Of a stretch of DNA of 64,000 nucleotides, positions 7,916-19,196 are shown piece after piece. Made by a program: the position numbers and the translations under genes. Below the pieces are notes generated by a model. The model was not told the DNA's origin, searched no databases, and was given only the letters and a program-made list of their open reading frames with translations. How positions within the stretch are numbered: position 1 is the first letter of the stretch; each line of letters starts with the position of its first letter. The stretch covers positions 186,001 through 250,000 of the forward strand of contig NZ_JARXIC010000002.1 of the NCBI RefSeq assembly GCF_031127905.1, given 5' to 3'. The DNA is from Thalassobacterium sedimentorum. Its GTDB lineage: Bacteria; Verrucomicrobiota; Verrucomicrobiia; Opitutales; Coraliomargaritaceae.

Positions 7916-9832
7916 ATGTTTTTTCGCGCTGTCATCCTGGCTCTTTGCCTGCATTCCACTTGCCTGCTGAACGCAGCCGCATCAACAGAACGTATCGAAT
8001 TCTACTACGGGATTGCTGAAGGGAACTACCTCATCGGCGACCTCAAAGGAGCCGAACGTGGTGTCGAGCAAATGTTACGCCTCGACACCAACTACTTACC
8101 TGCACTGACACTGAAAGCACGAGTCATGTTGGACCAAAACAAATCCGCGGCAGCCCTCGTAGCCGCCGAGCGAGCCATCGCACTCCAACCGGCCAAACTC
8201 GAATACACCTTACTTAAAGCCTTGGTCTTAGGCCAGATGCAGCGCCGCGATGAAGCCAGCGTGCTTATTCAACAAGTTCTGGACAATGCTCCCCCCACTA
8301 GCGATGACGCACGCGTAGCAAATCAACTACTCGGCCTCATACGTATGGCCGAAGGAGAATGGGATCAAGCAGCTGCCGCATTCAATAACATCTACCTAGC
8401 AGACCCTGGCACCGCAAGCACCAGCCTTCGCCTCAGTAGCGAAGCCTATCTCGAAAAAGCCCGCACTGAAATGCAAGCAGGCGCTCACGACGCAGCCATA
8501 GCCGCCATCGATCAAGCTATTGCTGTCTATCAAAATAAGACCGGCCAAGAAGCCTTGCAGCAGCGCACCGCTCTACGCCTAATGCGCGCACGCTTGCTCA
8601 CACAGCTAGGGCGCTTCGACAGCGCGATTAAGGACCTACAAGTGCTTAGCGGCCAACAACCTGAAAACTACGAAGCACTCATCACACTCGCCTCACTGTA
8701 CGCCAGCGTTGAGCGTTGGGATTCGCTCGAAACAGTCATTGAGCCCATCGCTCAACGTCCCGAGCTCAGAGATGTAGCGCTCTACTTCGAAGGTCGCTCG
8801 GCACTCGCCAAAAACCGCGTCGGCACCGCGCGCGCAAAATTCGAGGCAGGCATCGATGCCCTACCAAAAGATGCAGACCAACTACGTCGCTCACTGTATT
8901 TCTATCGCGGTATCTGTCTGGACAGGCTCAATCGCCGGACGGAAGCACAAAACTCGATACTGGATGCCATCGATGCGGGCTTTCGCCCAGAAACCAGTGA
9001 AGAAGCCGTGATTGCCAGCCGCAGCCTTTTGCGCGCGGATCGCGCTAGTGAAGCGATCCCCCTACTCGAAGCGATCACATTGAATCGAATCGAACCGGGC
9101 GCAGCGATATGGGCGATGCTCGGACGAGCTCACATCGCCACCGAAACCTTCCCCCTCGCACTCAGTGCCTTAAACGAATCACTTAGCATCGATCCCAATC
9201 AGGCCGAAATCCGTGCCTTACGTGGATCCCTACTACGTAAGATTGGAGATCTGGAGGGCGCGCTCGTCGATTACAACGCCGCACGGCAACTTGCCCCCCA
9301 AGACCCATCCATTGCCTATGCCAGCGGTCTAGTCTACCTACAAATTGGACAACTAACCGAAGCAGAGAAAAACTTAGCGTTCGCCGCGCAGGCACTTCCA
9401 GATAATGCAGGCCTCCAACTACTACACGCCCTGCTTGCCTACGGCCGCGGGGATGTTAGTCGCGCTCGGAGCTCACTACAGACATACCAACAGCAAATTA
9501 CCCAACAACAAAATCCCAGTGCCAGCTATCTCGACTACCTACTACGACAACATGATCATCGCAACTTACCCGAATTAGACACCGATGAGGTGAGCCAATA
9601 CTATCTCGGCAACTTCACTCGTAAACAAGCACTTGACGCATCCGGAAGAGCCAACTCCCCAGAACAAGCCCGTCAACAAATGTGCGCCACCGCCTTTTGG
9701 CTCGCTCAATTCGAAAAATTAAATGACCAAGTCAAAGCTTATCGTGAACTTCTAGCCATCGCCGTGGAAATCGGCAACCCGGACCTCATTGAGTACCAAC
9801 TCGCGAAATGGCAGTTAGAGCAACTTCAATAA
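7916..9832 (+). CDS. Secreted tetratricopeptide-repeat protein
   Basis: A 638-residue TPR protein starting at ATG 7916 with a signal peptide (MFFRAVILALCLHSTCLLNA, cleavage near AAAS). An upstream TTG at 7859 would only add residues before the signal peptide. Repeated 34-residue units with alanine, leucine and glutamine-rich helices run through most of the chain, for example around GNYLIGDLKGAERG and GDLEGALVDYNAARQLAP. Such proteins act as periplasmic scaffolds for envelope or export complexes; no specific partner can be named. Its last seven bases overlap the end of the converging DUF748 gene. It follows the small zinc-finger-like gene divergently. Confidence 0.82.
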   Translation: MFFRAVILALCLHSTCLLNAAASTERIEFYYGIAEGNYLIGDLKGAERGVEQMLRLDTNYLPALTLKARVMLDQNKSAAALVAAERAIALQPAKLEYTLLKALVLGQMQRRDEASVLIQQVLDNAPPTSDDARVANQLLGLIRMAEGEWDQAAAAFNNIYLADPGTASTSLRLSSEAYLEKARTEMQAGAHDAAIAAIDQAIAVYQNKTGQEALQQRTALRLMRARLLTQLGRFDSAIKDLQVLSGQQPENYEALITLASLYASVERWDSLETVIEPIAQRPELRDVALYFEGRSALAKNRVGTARAKFEAGIDALPKDADQLRRSLYFYRGICLDRLNRRTEAQNSILDAIDAGFRPETSEEAVIASRSLLRADRASEAIPLLEAITLNRIEPGAAIWAMLGRAHIATETFPLALSALNESLSIDPNQAEIRALRGSLLRKIGDLEGALVDYNAARQLAPQDPSIAYASGLVYLQIGQLTEAEKNLAFAAQALPDNAGLQLLHALLAYGRGDVSRARSSLQTYQQQITQQQNPSASYLDYLLRQHDHRNLPELDTDEVSQYYLGNFTRKQALDASGRANSPEQARQQMCATAFWLAQFEKLNDQVKAYRELLAIAVEIGNPDLIEYQLAKWQLEQLQ

Positions 9833-12657
9833 TGCTTCAAATCAAACTGTGCCACGGAATCACTGGTATCGAGCTGCGGCTCGGCAATACTTAAACGCTC
9901 CGCAGCAATCCCCTGTGCCGTCATTAAATGCTCGCGAACCGCCTCTGCACGATTTGCCGCCAAATGCATACGTGTGGCATTTGAAAGCTGAATAGCTGGC
10001 AGTAAGACTTGCAAGATTTGCTCCCGATCCACTTCGACATCGGCAACCGCAGCTACATCCGCATCCTTAGCACTATTCGCCCATTCGCGATAACGCTTAA
10101 ACAGCCGTGTTTCATAAAGTTTCTCATCATTAAAATCCGACTCTCCCAATAGCTCTCGGCGCAACTGTGCCTCTGCAAGCGTCTGTTCATCTTCGGACGA
10201 AATCTGTGCAGTAATCACAAGCCTCAGCCCTGGACGCTCTTTCAGAGCCGCAGCCAAAGTATTTAAGCGCGTGATCATCGCCGGCGCGAGCTTTGCCGAA
10301 CCCACATCAAACTGCACCAAGGAGAGGTCTTCATCCCCACTAGCGACCAATCCAGAAAGTAATTTGAAAGGTGCCGTCGCCACATTAGTAATCAATCCCA
10401 CAATCGCAGTGCGTACAATCTGCCCAATCCCCACCTTGGGATCACTCAAATCTCCCGAAAGCGGCAGCGACAGATCCATCACCCCATTCGGCCCTTTGAG
10501 TAAAGTCACCGCAAGGTCCAGCGGTAACTTGAGCGCCCCCTCACTCTCGACCTTATCGCCAAACTCCAACTGCTCAATCCGGATTCGATTACTCGCCTGC
10601 AATTGATTTGCCTGAATCTGCCAGTCCGACTCTAAATTAAACTGCCCACTAACAATACGCCGCCCAACGGCCTGCCCGGAATATGACGAAAACGCGGGTA
10701 GAGATAGCCCATTTAACGAGGCCTTAAAATGTGTGCTCTCTTTCAAATGGCTGGCATTGAGCCCCCCTTCCAATTGAAAACTACTATCATTAATCTCACC
10801 ACTAAAAATGAGCTGTGCCGGCTCAGCATCGGAAAGATCCAAACCGAGAAGCTCTAACTCCATGGCATTCATCACCATGTGTGAAACGGGCTGCACACTT
10901 TCATCGATCAAACTTAAGTGCCCCTGCCGAACTTCAATCGCATCAATACGGACGGGCTGTCGCACATTTTGAGATTCCTGCGCGCCCACTTCAACTGGAG
11001 CGGCTCCACTCTCGGGGGCCAGACCAATCTCAGGCGAACTCTTCTTAGTCACGAGCAGTTCAGGCTGCTCCAGCACCAGCGACTCCAGCGCAAGTGCAAA
11101 CGGAGAAAGCTGCATACGTAAGCCGTCCAGTCCGAGCTTAGACCAGTTAGCCACTACATTCTCATCATAAATAAACGCAGCATCATTAACTATAACCTCC
11201 CCCAGTAAGAATTGCTCACCGGAGCCCGCATACTTCAAATGACCATCAAAGTTGAAAGTACCGCCCTCGATCAAAGTCCCCCCAAAGTGCTGCGCATAAG
11301 GCGTCAATACAGTAAGTGGCAACTGTTCAACTTGCAGCACAAGATCTAACTCGGGCCCGGCGGCCGCCACAGTGCCAGCAATATGCGCAGCACCAGACTC
11401 TTCGATCAAATAATCTGACGATAATTGAAACGGAGCCTCCAAGTCCGAAGTGAGACCAGTCAGCTGCAGGTGAGGAATCTCCACAACCAGAGATGCCCGT
11501 TCCTCAGGCAAGAGATCCTCCCAAACAATACGATAATTACTGAGCTCGAGCTGCTCGATACGATAACTCAAGCTAGGCAGCGTAGCCTCATTCACAGCAG
11601 GAGCAGACGCTGTGGGCCCAGATTCCTCAGCTGAATCTGGTCGGGCCAGCAATTGCGTTAGGTTAATCAAACCATCACTGTCACGAGAGACATGTAGCTC
11701 GCCAGCTTCAAACTGAATGTGAGCCACATCCAAGGCCATACTCGGGAAATGGAACTCCAGCCCCTCCAGCGTCACGGCATCCAAACTCAGGAATGAATCC
11801 TCCTGCCCCAGCGGCTGACAAAGTAGTTCCGTCAATGAAACTTGCCCGTTCTGAATTCGTAATAAATCTTCTAAATTAGAAAGATCGAGTCGGTAATCAA
11901 AGCTCAGTCCCAAGAGCGCCCGCTGTAAACGAAAGCGGATAAACTGAGCATAATATGGCGACAAGTCATGCACCGCCAAACCACTCAGCGAAAAAGTCCC
12001 TGCACTACGTATTGGTTGACTATGAAAGTCTCCCTCCCAACTCAACAATGCGCCATCATCGGTTTGCGCCACAAAACGCATAGCCGTCTCTCCCTCCACC
12101 ACTGTAGTCAAATCACGCAACGTAAAATTAATCGGATCCGCAACTTTCCGATAGAGCGACTGAGCCGTTTGATCCACAAATTCAGCGCGTCCCTCGGCCA
12201 CCTCTAATAAGTCCACACGTAACTCGGGAATTTCAGTTAAATTTAAGGTCTCCACTAACGCACGCCAGTCGCCCGCTGTTGCCGTATTATCAGTGGTCGC
12301 CGCAGTGGTGGACATCACGGGCCTTTTCTCATAGCGGATATCAGCTCCCACCAAGCGAACCAAGTCGAACACAGGATAAAAACGGATCAAAGTACTCATA
12401 CTCACATTGACCTCTGCTTGCTGCCAGGCCAAGGACCAAGCGCCTTCCCGGTCCATCAGAGACAAGCCTTCAACCCGTAAAGAGCCCGAAAACGGATTGA
12501 TACGAACTGCATCAATCTTGGATTCTGAACTAAACTGCGCCCGCAATTCACTCTCCCCGAAATGCCGAATCAAAGCTGGAGCAATCAAGAACCCAAGCAA
12601 TGCATACCAAATCAAGAGAGCTCCGCATAGGACCAAGACCTTTGAAAATCGATTCAT
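9826..12657 (-). CDS. DUF748 (AsmA-like) envelope protein
   Basis: A 943-residue protein with one N-terminal membrane helix (residues about 7-28) and a long periplasmic part. The segment VRINPFSGSLRVEGLSLMD near residue 50 is the hallmark start of DUF748 proteins. These belong with AsmA/TamB-like proteins, built of repeated beta structure and thought to act in lipid transfer or outer membrane organisation. The C-terminal part (LSLVQFDVGSAKLAPAM onward) resembles an OmpA-like fold, as usual in this family. Start ATG 12657. The gene ends inside the last codons of the converging TPR gene. Confidence 0.88.
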   Translation of the reverse strand: MNRFSKVLVLCGALLIWYALLGFLIAPALIRHFGESELRAQFSSESKIDAVRINPFSGSLRVEGLSLMDREGAWSLAWQQAEVNVSMSTLIRFYPVFDLVRLVGADIRYEKRPVMSTTAATTDNTATAGDWRALVETLNLTEIPELRVDLLEVAEGRAEFVDQTAQSLYRKVADPINFTLRDLTTVVEGETAMRFVAQTDDGALLSWEGDFHSQPIRSAGTFSLSGLAVHDLSPYYAQFIRFRLQRALLGLSFDYRLDLSNLEDLLRIQNGQVSLTELLCQPLGQEDSFLSLDAVTLEGLEFHFPSMALDVAHIQFEAGELHVSRDSDGLINLTQLLARPDSAEESGPTASAPAVNEATLPSLSYRIEQLELSNYRIVWEDLLPEERASLVVEIPHLQLTGLTSDLEAPFQLSSDYLIEESGAAHIAGTVAAAGPELDLVLQVEQLPLTVLTPYAQHFGGTLIEGGTFNFDGHLKYAGSGEQFLLGEVIVNDAAFIYDENVVANWSKLGLDGLRMQLSPFALALESLVLEQPELLVTKKSSPEIGLAPESGAAPVEVGAQESQNVRQPVRIDAIEVRQGHLSLIDESVQPVSHMVMNAMELELLGLDLSDAEPAQLIFSGEINDSSFQLEGGLNASHLKESTHFKASLNGLSLPAFSSYSGQAVGRRIVSGQFNLESDWQIQANQLQASNRIRIEQLEFGDKVESEGALKLPLDLAVTLLKGPNGVMDLSLPLSGDLSDPKVGIGQIVRTAIVGLITNVATAPFKLLSGLVASGDEDLSLVQFDVGSAKLAPAMITRLNTLAAALKERPGLRLVITAQISSEDEQTLAEAQLRRELLGESDFNDEKLYETRLFKRYREWANSAKDADVAAVADVEVDREQILQVLLPAIQLSNATRMHLAANRAEAVREHLMTAQGIAAERLSIAEPQLDTSDSVAQFDLKHY

Positions 12658-12968
12658 AGCACCAAATTAAGCCTTTGTCAGCATGATGCAACTCATAGTA
12701 AAATTTCCCGAGATCGCAGGCCCATAGCCTTCACGAAGAACGCCTTCAACTGCAATAAAGCCATGCCCACTTTTTCCTTGCACCCACCGGCTTAAGTCAC
12801 ATCTTCCTGCCCTTCAGCGTTAGAGCGCGCTCTGAGAAGAGCCCGTTCCTCGACTTCTCTCTTATCCTTCTGGATAGAAGAGTTCAACGGTTCAGACGGC
12901 TCAGTGGCGGTCTGGACGGCTTCGACAAATCGGAGCCCCCAAGTCGTGATCACAGCAATCAAAATAAT
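12658..12968 (+). promoter_or_regulatory. Divergent upstream region and putative leader of rpsO
   Basis: This 311-base gap separates the DUF748 start from rpsO and must hold both promoters. A stem-loop TATCC-TTCT-GGATA lies at 12863-12876, extendable by CTCT/AGAG with a bulge, and a second, CAGAC/GTCTG, has arms at 12893-12897 and 12910-12914. rpsO leaders often fold to bind S15 for autoregulation, so these stems are candidates, but no known S15 site pattern was recognised. No Shine-Dalgarno sequence precedes the rpsO start. No coding sequence was seen. Confidence 0.35.
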
Positions 12969-13256
12969 ATGTCAAAATCAGCACCCGTCGGGGATACAAC
13001 AATCGATAAAGCAGCGATCATTAAAGAGTTCGGTGCCAATGAGCAGGACACAGGTTCTTCTGAAGTGCAAATCGCACTACTGACAGCCCGCGTTAAGCAC
13101 CTCACCGAGCACTTGCGTGAAAACCGCAAAGACTTTCACTCACGCCGTGGCCTCATCGCGATGACAGCGCGTCGCCGCAAGCTCCTCGATTACCTCAAAC
13201 GCACCGAATTCAATCGCTACACCGCGATTCTCGAAAAGCTTGGTCTTCGCCGATAG
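12969..13256 (+). CDS. rpsO: 30S ribosomal protein S15
   Basis: Ribosomal protein S15, a primary 16S rRNA binder in the small-subunit platform that also forms an intersubunit bridge. The 95-residue product has the family core, with [21 protein letters not shown] at 35-55, [20 protein letters not shown] and a basic C terminus. It is a little longer than the usual 89 residues because of an N-terminal extension ([12 protein letters not shown]). Start ATG 12969 without a Shine-Dalgarno sequence. A strong terminator follows. pnp lies 429 bases downstream, the classic rpsO-pnp order, but here each gene has its own terminator. Confidence 0.98.
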   Translation: MSKSAPVGDTTIDKAAIIKEFGANEQDTGSSEVQIALLTARVKHLTEHLRENRKDFHSRRGLIAMTARRRKLLDYLKRTEFNRYTAILEKLGLRR

Positions 13257-13271
13257 CAAAAAAACTTTTCC

Positions 13272-13313
13272 AATGCCGGACTTCCCTAGCGGGAGTCCGG
13301 CATTGTTCTTTTT
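13272..13313 (+). terminator. Rho-independent terminator after rpsO
   Basis: A perfect 11-base-pair stem, AATGCCGGACT (13272-13282) with AGTCCGGCATT (13294-13304), has an 11-base loop and is followed by GTTCTTTTT. It lies 15 bases after the rpsO stop. Confidence 0.93.
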
Positions 13314-13320
13314 CCCTCGT

Positions 13321-13497
13321 TCTTAATCTTAATCGTAATCCTCTAGTAGTCGAAATTTCGCTTCGCACAGCCTAGCGCACCGCGCGAAAACAGCTTACGT
13401 CCGACATTTGAGTCACCGATAAGCAGCAGACTGGCAAAGCCAAACCTGCCACCCAAAAATCCAGATAAGAGGATTACGATTAGGAGTAAGATTAAGA
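13321..13497. repeat. Long-armed inverted repeat between rpsO and pnp
   Basis: The left arm at 13321-13344 (TCTTAATCTTAATCGTAATC plus CTCT) is the reverse complement of the right arm at 13468-13497, which contains AGAGGATTACGATTA, then an extra GGAGTA-like insertion, then AGATTAAGA. The arms are about 124 bases apart. The arms are themselves built from short direct repeats of a TTAATC/TTACGATTA type. Together with the palindrome at 13534 they fill most of the 429-base gap, which has no supported gene. Confidence 0.65.
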
Positions 13498-13533
13498 GCT
13501 GAAGGTCAGATACCTCACCAGAATCATCGATCC

Positions 13534-13560
13534 AATATTGAACGTTTCATGTTCGATATT
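13534..13560. repeat. Short palindromic element upstream of pnp
   Basis: AATATTGAACGT (13534-13545), a TTC loop and ATGTTCGATATT (13549-13560) pair in ten of twelve positions. The core GAACGT resembles the arms of the inverted repeat between kdgK and eda (GAACGTTGAAC), so the two may belong to one dispersed family. Confidence 0.5.
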
Positions 13561-13685
13561 CATCGTTAGCTCCTCTCACAGTATTTTCATCCGAGCGACT
13601 CAACCGATTTGAGTCGCGAGCGACAAAGTAAGGTCCGATCCCAGAACAGTCGTTTTGAATGCATAAAGCAAAAAAGACATAGATA

Positions 13686-15854
<2,169 letters not shown>

Positions 15855-15895
15855 CGTCTCGGCGATCTACGTCGCTAAGGTTGAAAATTCCATTC

Positions 15896-15926
15896 AAAGC
15901 GGTCACCGAAAGGTGGCCGCTTTTTT
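15896..15926 (+). terminator. Rho-independent terminator after pnp
   Basis: GCGGTCACC (15899-15907) pairs with GGTGGCCGC (15912-15920) through one G-U wobble, with a GAAA tetraloop, followed by TTTTTT. AAA upstream extends the stem into the T-run. Confidence 0.93.
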
Positions 15927-15952
15927 ATTACAGCCCACGATGCTGAATTCTG

Positions 15953-16207
15953 CTATTTACGCCCGATATTGACCAGCTCCCGGTAGAGTGCCTGCCACTC
16001 GGCAGCAAGACTGGTGGTGCAAACCGGTACAACTGCACGATTGTACCAATAAGTGGCATTGTCCGCATCCCCCTCAACTCGATGCAAGTAGGCATGCACC
16101 CATGCCGCCTCCGCGGTAACCATGTCTTGCACCATCGCATGTGCTTTGGCCCAGTCGCCAGCTTGCTCCGCCTCCAAGGCCTGAATGTATACATTCTTCT
16201 CTTCCAT
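15953..16207 (-). CDS. Conserved small hypothetical protein downstream of pyrC
   Basis: An 84-residue helical protein from ATG 16207. A longer form from ATG 16243 would add twelve residues and overlap the pyrC end by 25 bases, so translational coupling is possible. The segment AEAAWVHAYLHRVEGDADNATYWYNRA is of a kind seen in small conserved bacterial proteins of unknown function. The remainder (GDWAKAHAMVQDM) suggests a single TPR-like helical hairpin pair. No catalytic motif is visible. It lies directly downstream of pyrC on the same strand, so the two probably form an operon. Confidence 0.7.
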   Translation of the reverse strand: MEEKNVYIQALEAEQAGDWAKAHAMVQDMVTAEAAWVHAYLHRVEGDADNATYWYNRAVVPVCTTSLAAEWQALYRELVNIGRK

Positions 16208-16218
16208 AGGAAAAATAC

Positions 16219-17217
16219 TCAGGAAATCTGCGTCACTGCCCATGGCAAGCTCTCACCCGCGCGATAGGGCACGACATCGCCGTAACGTGCTGGCATCTGC
16301 AGACCAATTTTTTCCAGCTTAACCAGCTTCGAAGGTGCAGTAAAATTGTGAATGCGTTGAGCATTGCCACTCACAAAAGCTTGTAGATTATCCAGAACAT
16401 CGTGCTGCTCAAAAAGCTCTACCAATGTCGGCAAACACACCGGTGCGGTAAAGAGCCCTGCCGCACAGCCGCAACACTCTTTCTTCGAGATTGGATGCGG
16501 CGCCGAGTCACTGCCAAACATTAATTTGGGATGCGCTGCTAATGCAGCCTGCAATAATGCTTCGCGATCTTCTGGCCGCTTGGCGATCGGCTTGCAGAAT
16601 AAATGAGGATTCAGCAAACCGCCCGCCACATCATTGAGTGTAATCACCAAGTGATGCAACGTGACAGTGGCATATAGATTCTCATAGCGATCCAACAACT
16701 CAACCGCATCACGGGTGGTGATGTGCTCCATGGTAATTTTTAATTTGGGAAACTTCTCTGCAAGCTTGGCGTAAACAGGCAAGAATTCCTTCTCCCGATC
16801 CATCACAAAGCCATGTGTTTCTCCGTGAATCATTAGCGGAATGCCCATCTGCTCCATTAAAGCGAAGGTCGACTCAACTTCATCCAGTGCTTTAACGCCC
16901 GCCTCACTATTAGTAGTGGCACCAGCAGGGTATAGTTTGATGCCGAAAATGTGTTCGCGGGCCGCTTTCAACTCCGCTTCGGAATATTGACGAAAAAAGA
17001 GCATCATCAATGGATCAAAGACGTCATCCCCCTGTGCGGCCTCAATTTCCTTACGATATTGCAGCAGGCGCTCCAAATTATCAACTGGAGGCACTAAGTT
17101 TGGCATAATAATGGCCGCCGAGAAATGTTGGGCAGTGAGCGGCGTAACGCACTCCAGCATTGCCCCCTCGCGCAGGTGCAAGTGCATATCGATAGGCGAA
17201 TTGATCGTAAATTCCAT
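16219..17217 (-). CDS. pyrC: Dihydroorotase (class II)
   Basis: Catalyses the reversible cyclisation of carbamoyl-aspartate to dihydroorotate in pyrimidine synthesis. The dinuclear zinc site is visible: His12 and His14 in DMHLHLR, the carbamylated Lys94 in [13 protein letters not shown], then [13 protein letters not shown], and the catalytic Asp in FGSDSAPHP. The 332-residue length and motif set fit the E. coli-type (class II) enzyme rather than the CAD/PyrX type. Start ATG 17217. The small gene at 15953 follows on the same strand. Confidence 0.97.
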   Translation of the reverse strand: MEFTINSPIDMHLHLREGAMLECVTPLTAQHFSAAIIMPNLVPPVDNLERLLQYRKEIEAAQGDDVFDPLMMLFFRQYSEAELKAAREHIFGIKLYPAGATTNSEAGVKALDEVESTFALMEQMGIPLMIHGETHGFVMDREKEFLPVYAKLAEKFPKLKITMEHITTRDAVELLDRYENLYATVTLHHLVITLNDVAGGLLNPHLFCKPIAKRPEDREALLQAALAAHPKLMFGSDSAPHPISKKECCGCAAGLFTAPVCLPTLVELFEQHDVLDNLQAFVSGNAQRIHNFTAPSKLVKLEKIGLQMPARYGDVVPYRAGESLPWAVTQIS

Positions 17218-17536
17218 TATGCCAAACTAGTGGATGCAAAAGCAGGATCGCGAATAAAAAAATTACGAAAGCTATCGCGGCTGCCCCGGTGTACCACAGC
17301 CAGAATCATTATTCTCATTCGTAAGCTGCACTGATGAAGCCACCTGCTGCCCAAATTACGCAATCCGTTTGGGCTGCAGTAAGTTTGAGCCAGTTTCCTA
17401 GCCACGCTCAATACAATTCACTCAATTCACTTGTTTGAAACTGAAATCAGCATTGCGACCGAACGCTTGAGGACATGATTAAGGAAACCGTTAACTTCGA
17501 ATTTTGGATCTTGAAAGCATACCTGCGAAACAAGCA
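17218..17536. other. Intergenic gap, no gene supported
   Basis: These 319 bases lie between the pyrC start and the stop of the next minus-strand gene. A 64-codon minus-strand frame at 17217-17411 would abut pyrC, but it has no recognisable domain or good start and is arginine-rich like chance frames. No strong terminator hairpin was seen. The region should hold the pyrC promoter. Confidence 0.5.
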
Positions 17537-18436
17537 CTACAAGCGCGGAATAAAAATCGAAGAGGCCCCGAGCAGTTCATCCGTAACCGGGTGCCTGATT
17601 TCACAGGCCGCATAATTCTCACGACCACCATACTTCGCACGCTTCAAGAGAAACTGCCGAGCGATTTCGCGCGCTTCGACCGAATAGTCTATGGGTACAT
17701 CCTCCGTCGGCAACCACTTGAATACTAAGCCATCTTCTTCCACTGTTAAACTAACAGCCTCATAGTTCTGATGGCACCAAATCCGCATTTCTGCCCAAAA
17801 GGCAGCCTCCCCCTTTTCCGTGCCCAAGCGATACCTCGAGCTTGCCTTTGAGCCTAAATCAACGGTGACTGGCTGCACATCATATTGTTCACTATACTTC
17901 CCTTTGAACCACCCATAAAAATCAGTTTCATACACTGATAAACTTAGATAATTTCCATCAATACGACAAAAAATCTCCCCTCCCGAGGAGACAGCATCCA
18001 CTTCAAGGGTCACTCCCTTACGAAACTCCATAAAACCATAATCTTTGCCATTATAACGGATCGGCACGCGCACATCTAACTTTAAGCGTAGCGTGTCCGG
18101 CCACAAGTGGCGCTGTGCCGCAATTTCCTTAAAGGTAATAATTGGCAACGGCTCCGGATCAGGCGTCACAAGTGGCTCGGGATCAGGCACCTCCGCTACC
18201 GTCACAGGCTCTTCCGCAACAGGCAGCTCAGTCACCACTGGGACTGACTCGTCCGGTGTGACCGACTGAGACTTGGGCTCAGGTAATCCAATCGCCACTC
18301 GAAGTGATCGTGCGAGATCCGAATCTTCCGTCTTCGCTGCCCAAACCACGACAATTACGCAACCAGCCCCCAATAGCAAAAAGACCAATAGCGTTTTTAA
18401 AAGTGCGACACGTTGCGCTTTGTTTTTTCTTTTCAA
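17537..18436 (-). CDS. Hypothetical membrane-anchored protein with Pro/Glu/Val-rich linker
   Basis: A 299-residue protein of unknown function. A basic start (KRKNKAQR) and one membrane helix at about 12-33 are followed by a disordered linker rich in Pro, Glu and Val (about 52-98, with repeated PDPEPL). A globular, presumably periplasmic domain covers about 100-299. The globular part has alternating beta-type segments (RVPIRYNGKDYGFMEFRKG, GGEIFCRIDGNYLSLSV) but no motif I recognise. The only usable start is TTG 18436. The layout of membrane anchor, spacer and globular domain suggests an envelope protein. Confidence 0.7.
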   Translation of the reverse strand: MKRKNKAQRVALLKTLLVFLLLGAGCVIVVVWAAKTEDSDLARSLRVAIGLPEPKSQSVTPDESVPVVTELPVAEEPVTVAEVPDPEPLVTPDPEPLPIITFKEIAAQRHLWPDTLRLKLDVRVPIRYNGKDYGFMEFRKGVTLEVDAVSSGGEIFCRIDGNYLSLSVYETDFYGWFKGKYSEQYDVQPVTVDLGSKASSRYRLGTEKGEAAFWAEMRIWCHQNYEAVSLTVEEDGLVFKWLPTEDVPIDYSVEAREIARQFLLKRAKYGGRENYAACEIRHPVTDELLGASSIFIPRL

Positions 18437-18759
18437 AATAACACAGTAACGTTTTTTGCGAATTCAGTCAAGAGGTCAAAAAGACTCAATTCAACGCAAA
18501 GTAGTGAAGACGGCCTTTAGCAGATAGTTTAATAACTCTCAACAGTATCTACGCTGCCACCTCATTGTTTTCAGAGTATAAAAACACACAAACAAGAAGC
18601 ACATGAACGCGTATCATATAACTATTGCTGTGGAATACTGCCTGAATTCCAATCTAAACGACGATTATTAGCGACAGAGACCAATCTATGCGATAGACAT
18701 ACCTCGCAGACATCCGCAAACGGCGAATGTCTGAGAATAAAATAAGACACACAAGTAAT
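18437..18759 (+). promoter_or_regulatory. Long upstream region of the cold-shock gene
   Basis: No gene is supported in these 323 bases between divergent genes. A stem-loop at 18708-18732 (AGACAT with ATGTCT, then CCG with CGG across a CAAA loop and a small bulge) ends 27 bases before the cold-shock start. Cold-shock genes often have long structured 5' leaders whose folding changes with temperature. Such a role here is an inference. No -35/-10 pair was convincing. Confidence 0.35.
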
Positions 18760-18963
18760 ATGAGCACAGGAAATGTAAAATGGTTCGACGCCGAAAAGGG
18801 CTACGGATTCATCACTCCAGAAGACGGCGGCAAAGATCTCTTTGTCCACCATTCTGAAATCAAAATGGACGGCTATGCCTCCCTAGAAGACGGCCAAAAA
18901 GTATCCTTCGAAATCGGCAGCGGCCCTAAGGGTCCCTGCGCGACAGAAGTCGCCCCCGCCTAA
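18760..18963 (+). CDS. Cold-shock domain protein (CspA family)
   Basis: A 67-residue single-stranded nucleic-acid-binding protein that acts as an RNA chaperone. It is one five-strand cold-shock domain with [14 protein letters not shown] at the N terminus (RNP1 is KGYGFIT, 13-19) and RNP2 as LFVHHSEI at about 27-34. ATG 18760 gives the normal CspA start (MSTGNVKW). The frame extends up to ATG 18727, but that adds eleven residues unlike the family. It is monocistronic, with a strong terminator 23 bases after the stop. Confidence 0.95.
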   Translation: MSTGNVKWFDAEKGYGFITPEDGGKDLFVHHSEIKMDGYASLEDGQKVSFEIGSGPKGPCATEVAPA

Positions 18964-18985
18964 CCAAACAGAAACCATTTATCAC

Positions 18986-19019
18986 AAAACGCGCTCTTAA
19001 AATGGAGCGCGTTTTTTTT
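18986..19019 (+). terminator. Rho-independent terminator after the cold-shock gene
   Basis: The stem AAAACGCGCTC / GAGCGCG(TTT) has its arms around 18986-18996 and 19005-19013. It has an eight-base loop and is followed by an unbroken T run to 19019. The 177 bases up to the next gene hold nothing recognisable. Confidence 0.93.
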
Positions 19020-19196
19020 GGGCTCCGGTTCGCGGCAAGCTGACCCGGCTGGATATGCGCTCCGACTACGACTCTCAGCACTACAACTCCAAGTAATTAT
19101 ACAAATTCTAAGAATGATATGACTAGAAAGAATGCTTCCGAGAGCTAAGGAGACAAGCCTGCTAGCGTTTGAGTTTAAACTTTTTTCGAAGTGATA

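Noticed and set aside
17217-17411. 64-codon minus-strand frame upstream of pyrC
   Set aside because: No motif and no credible start context; it abuts the pyrC start and lies where a promoter is expected.
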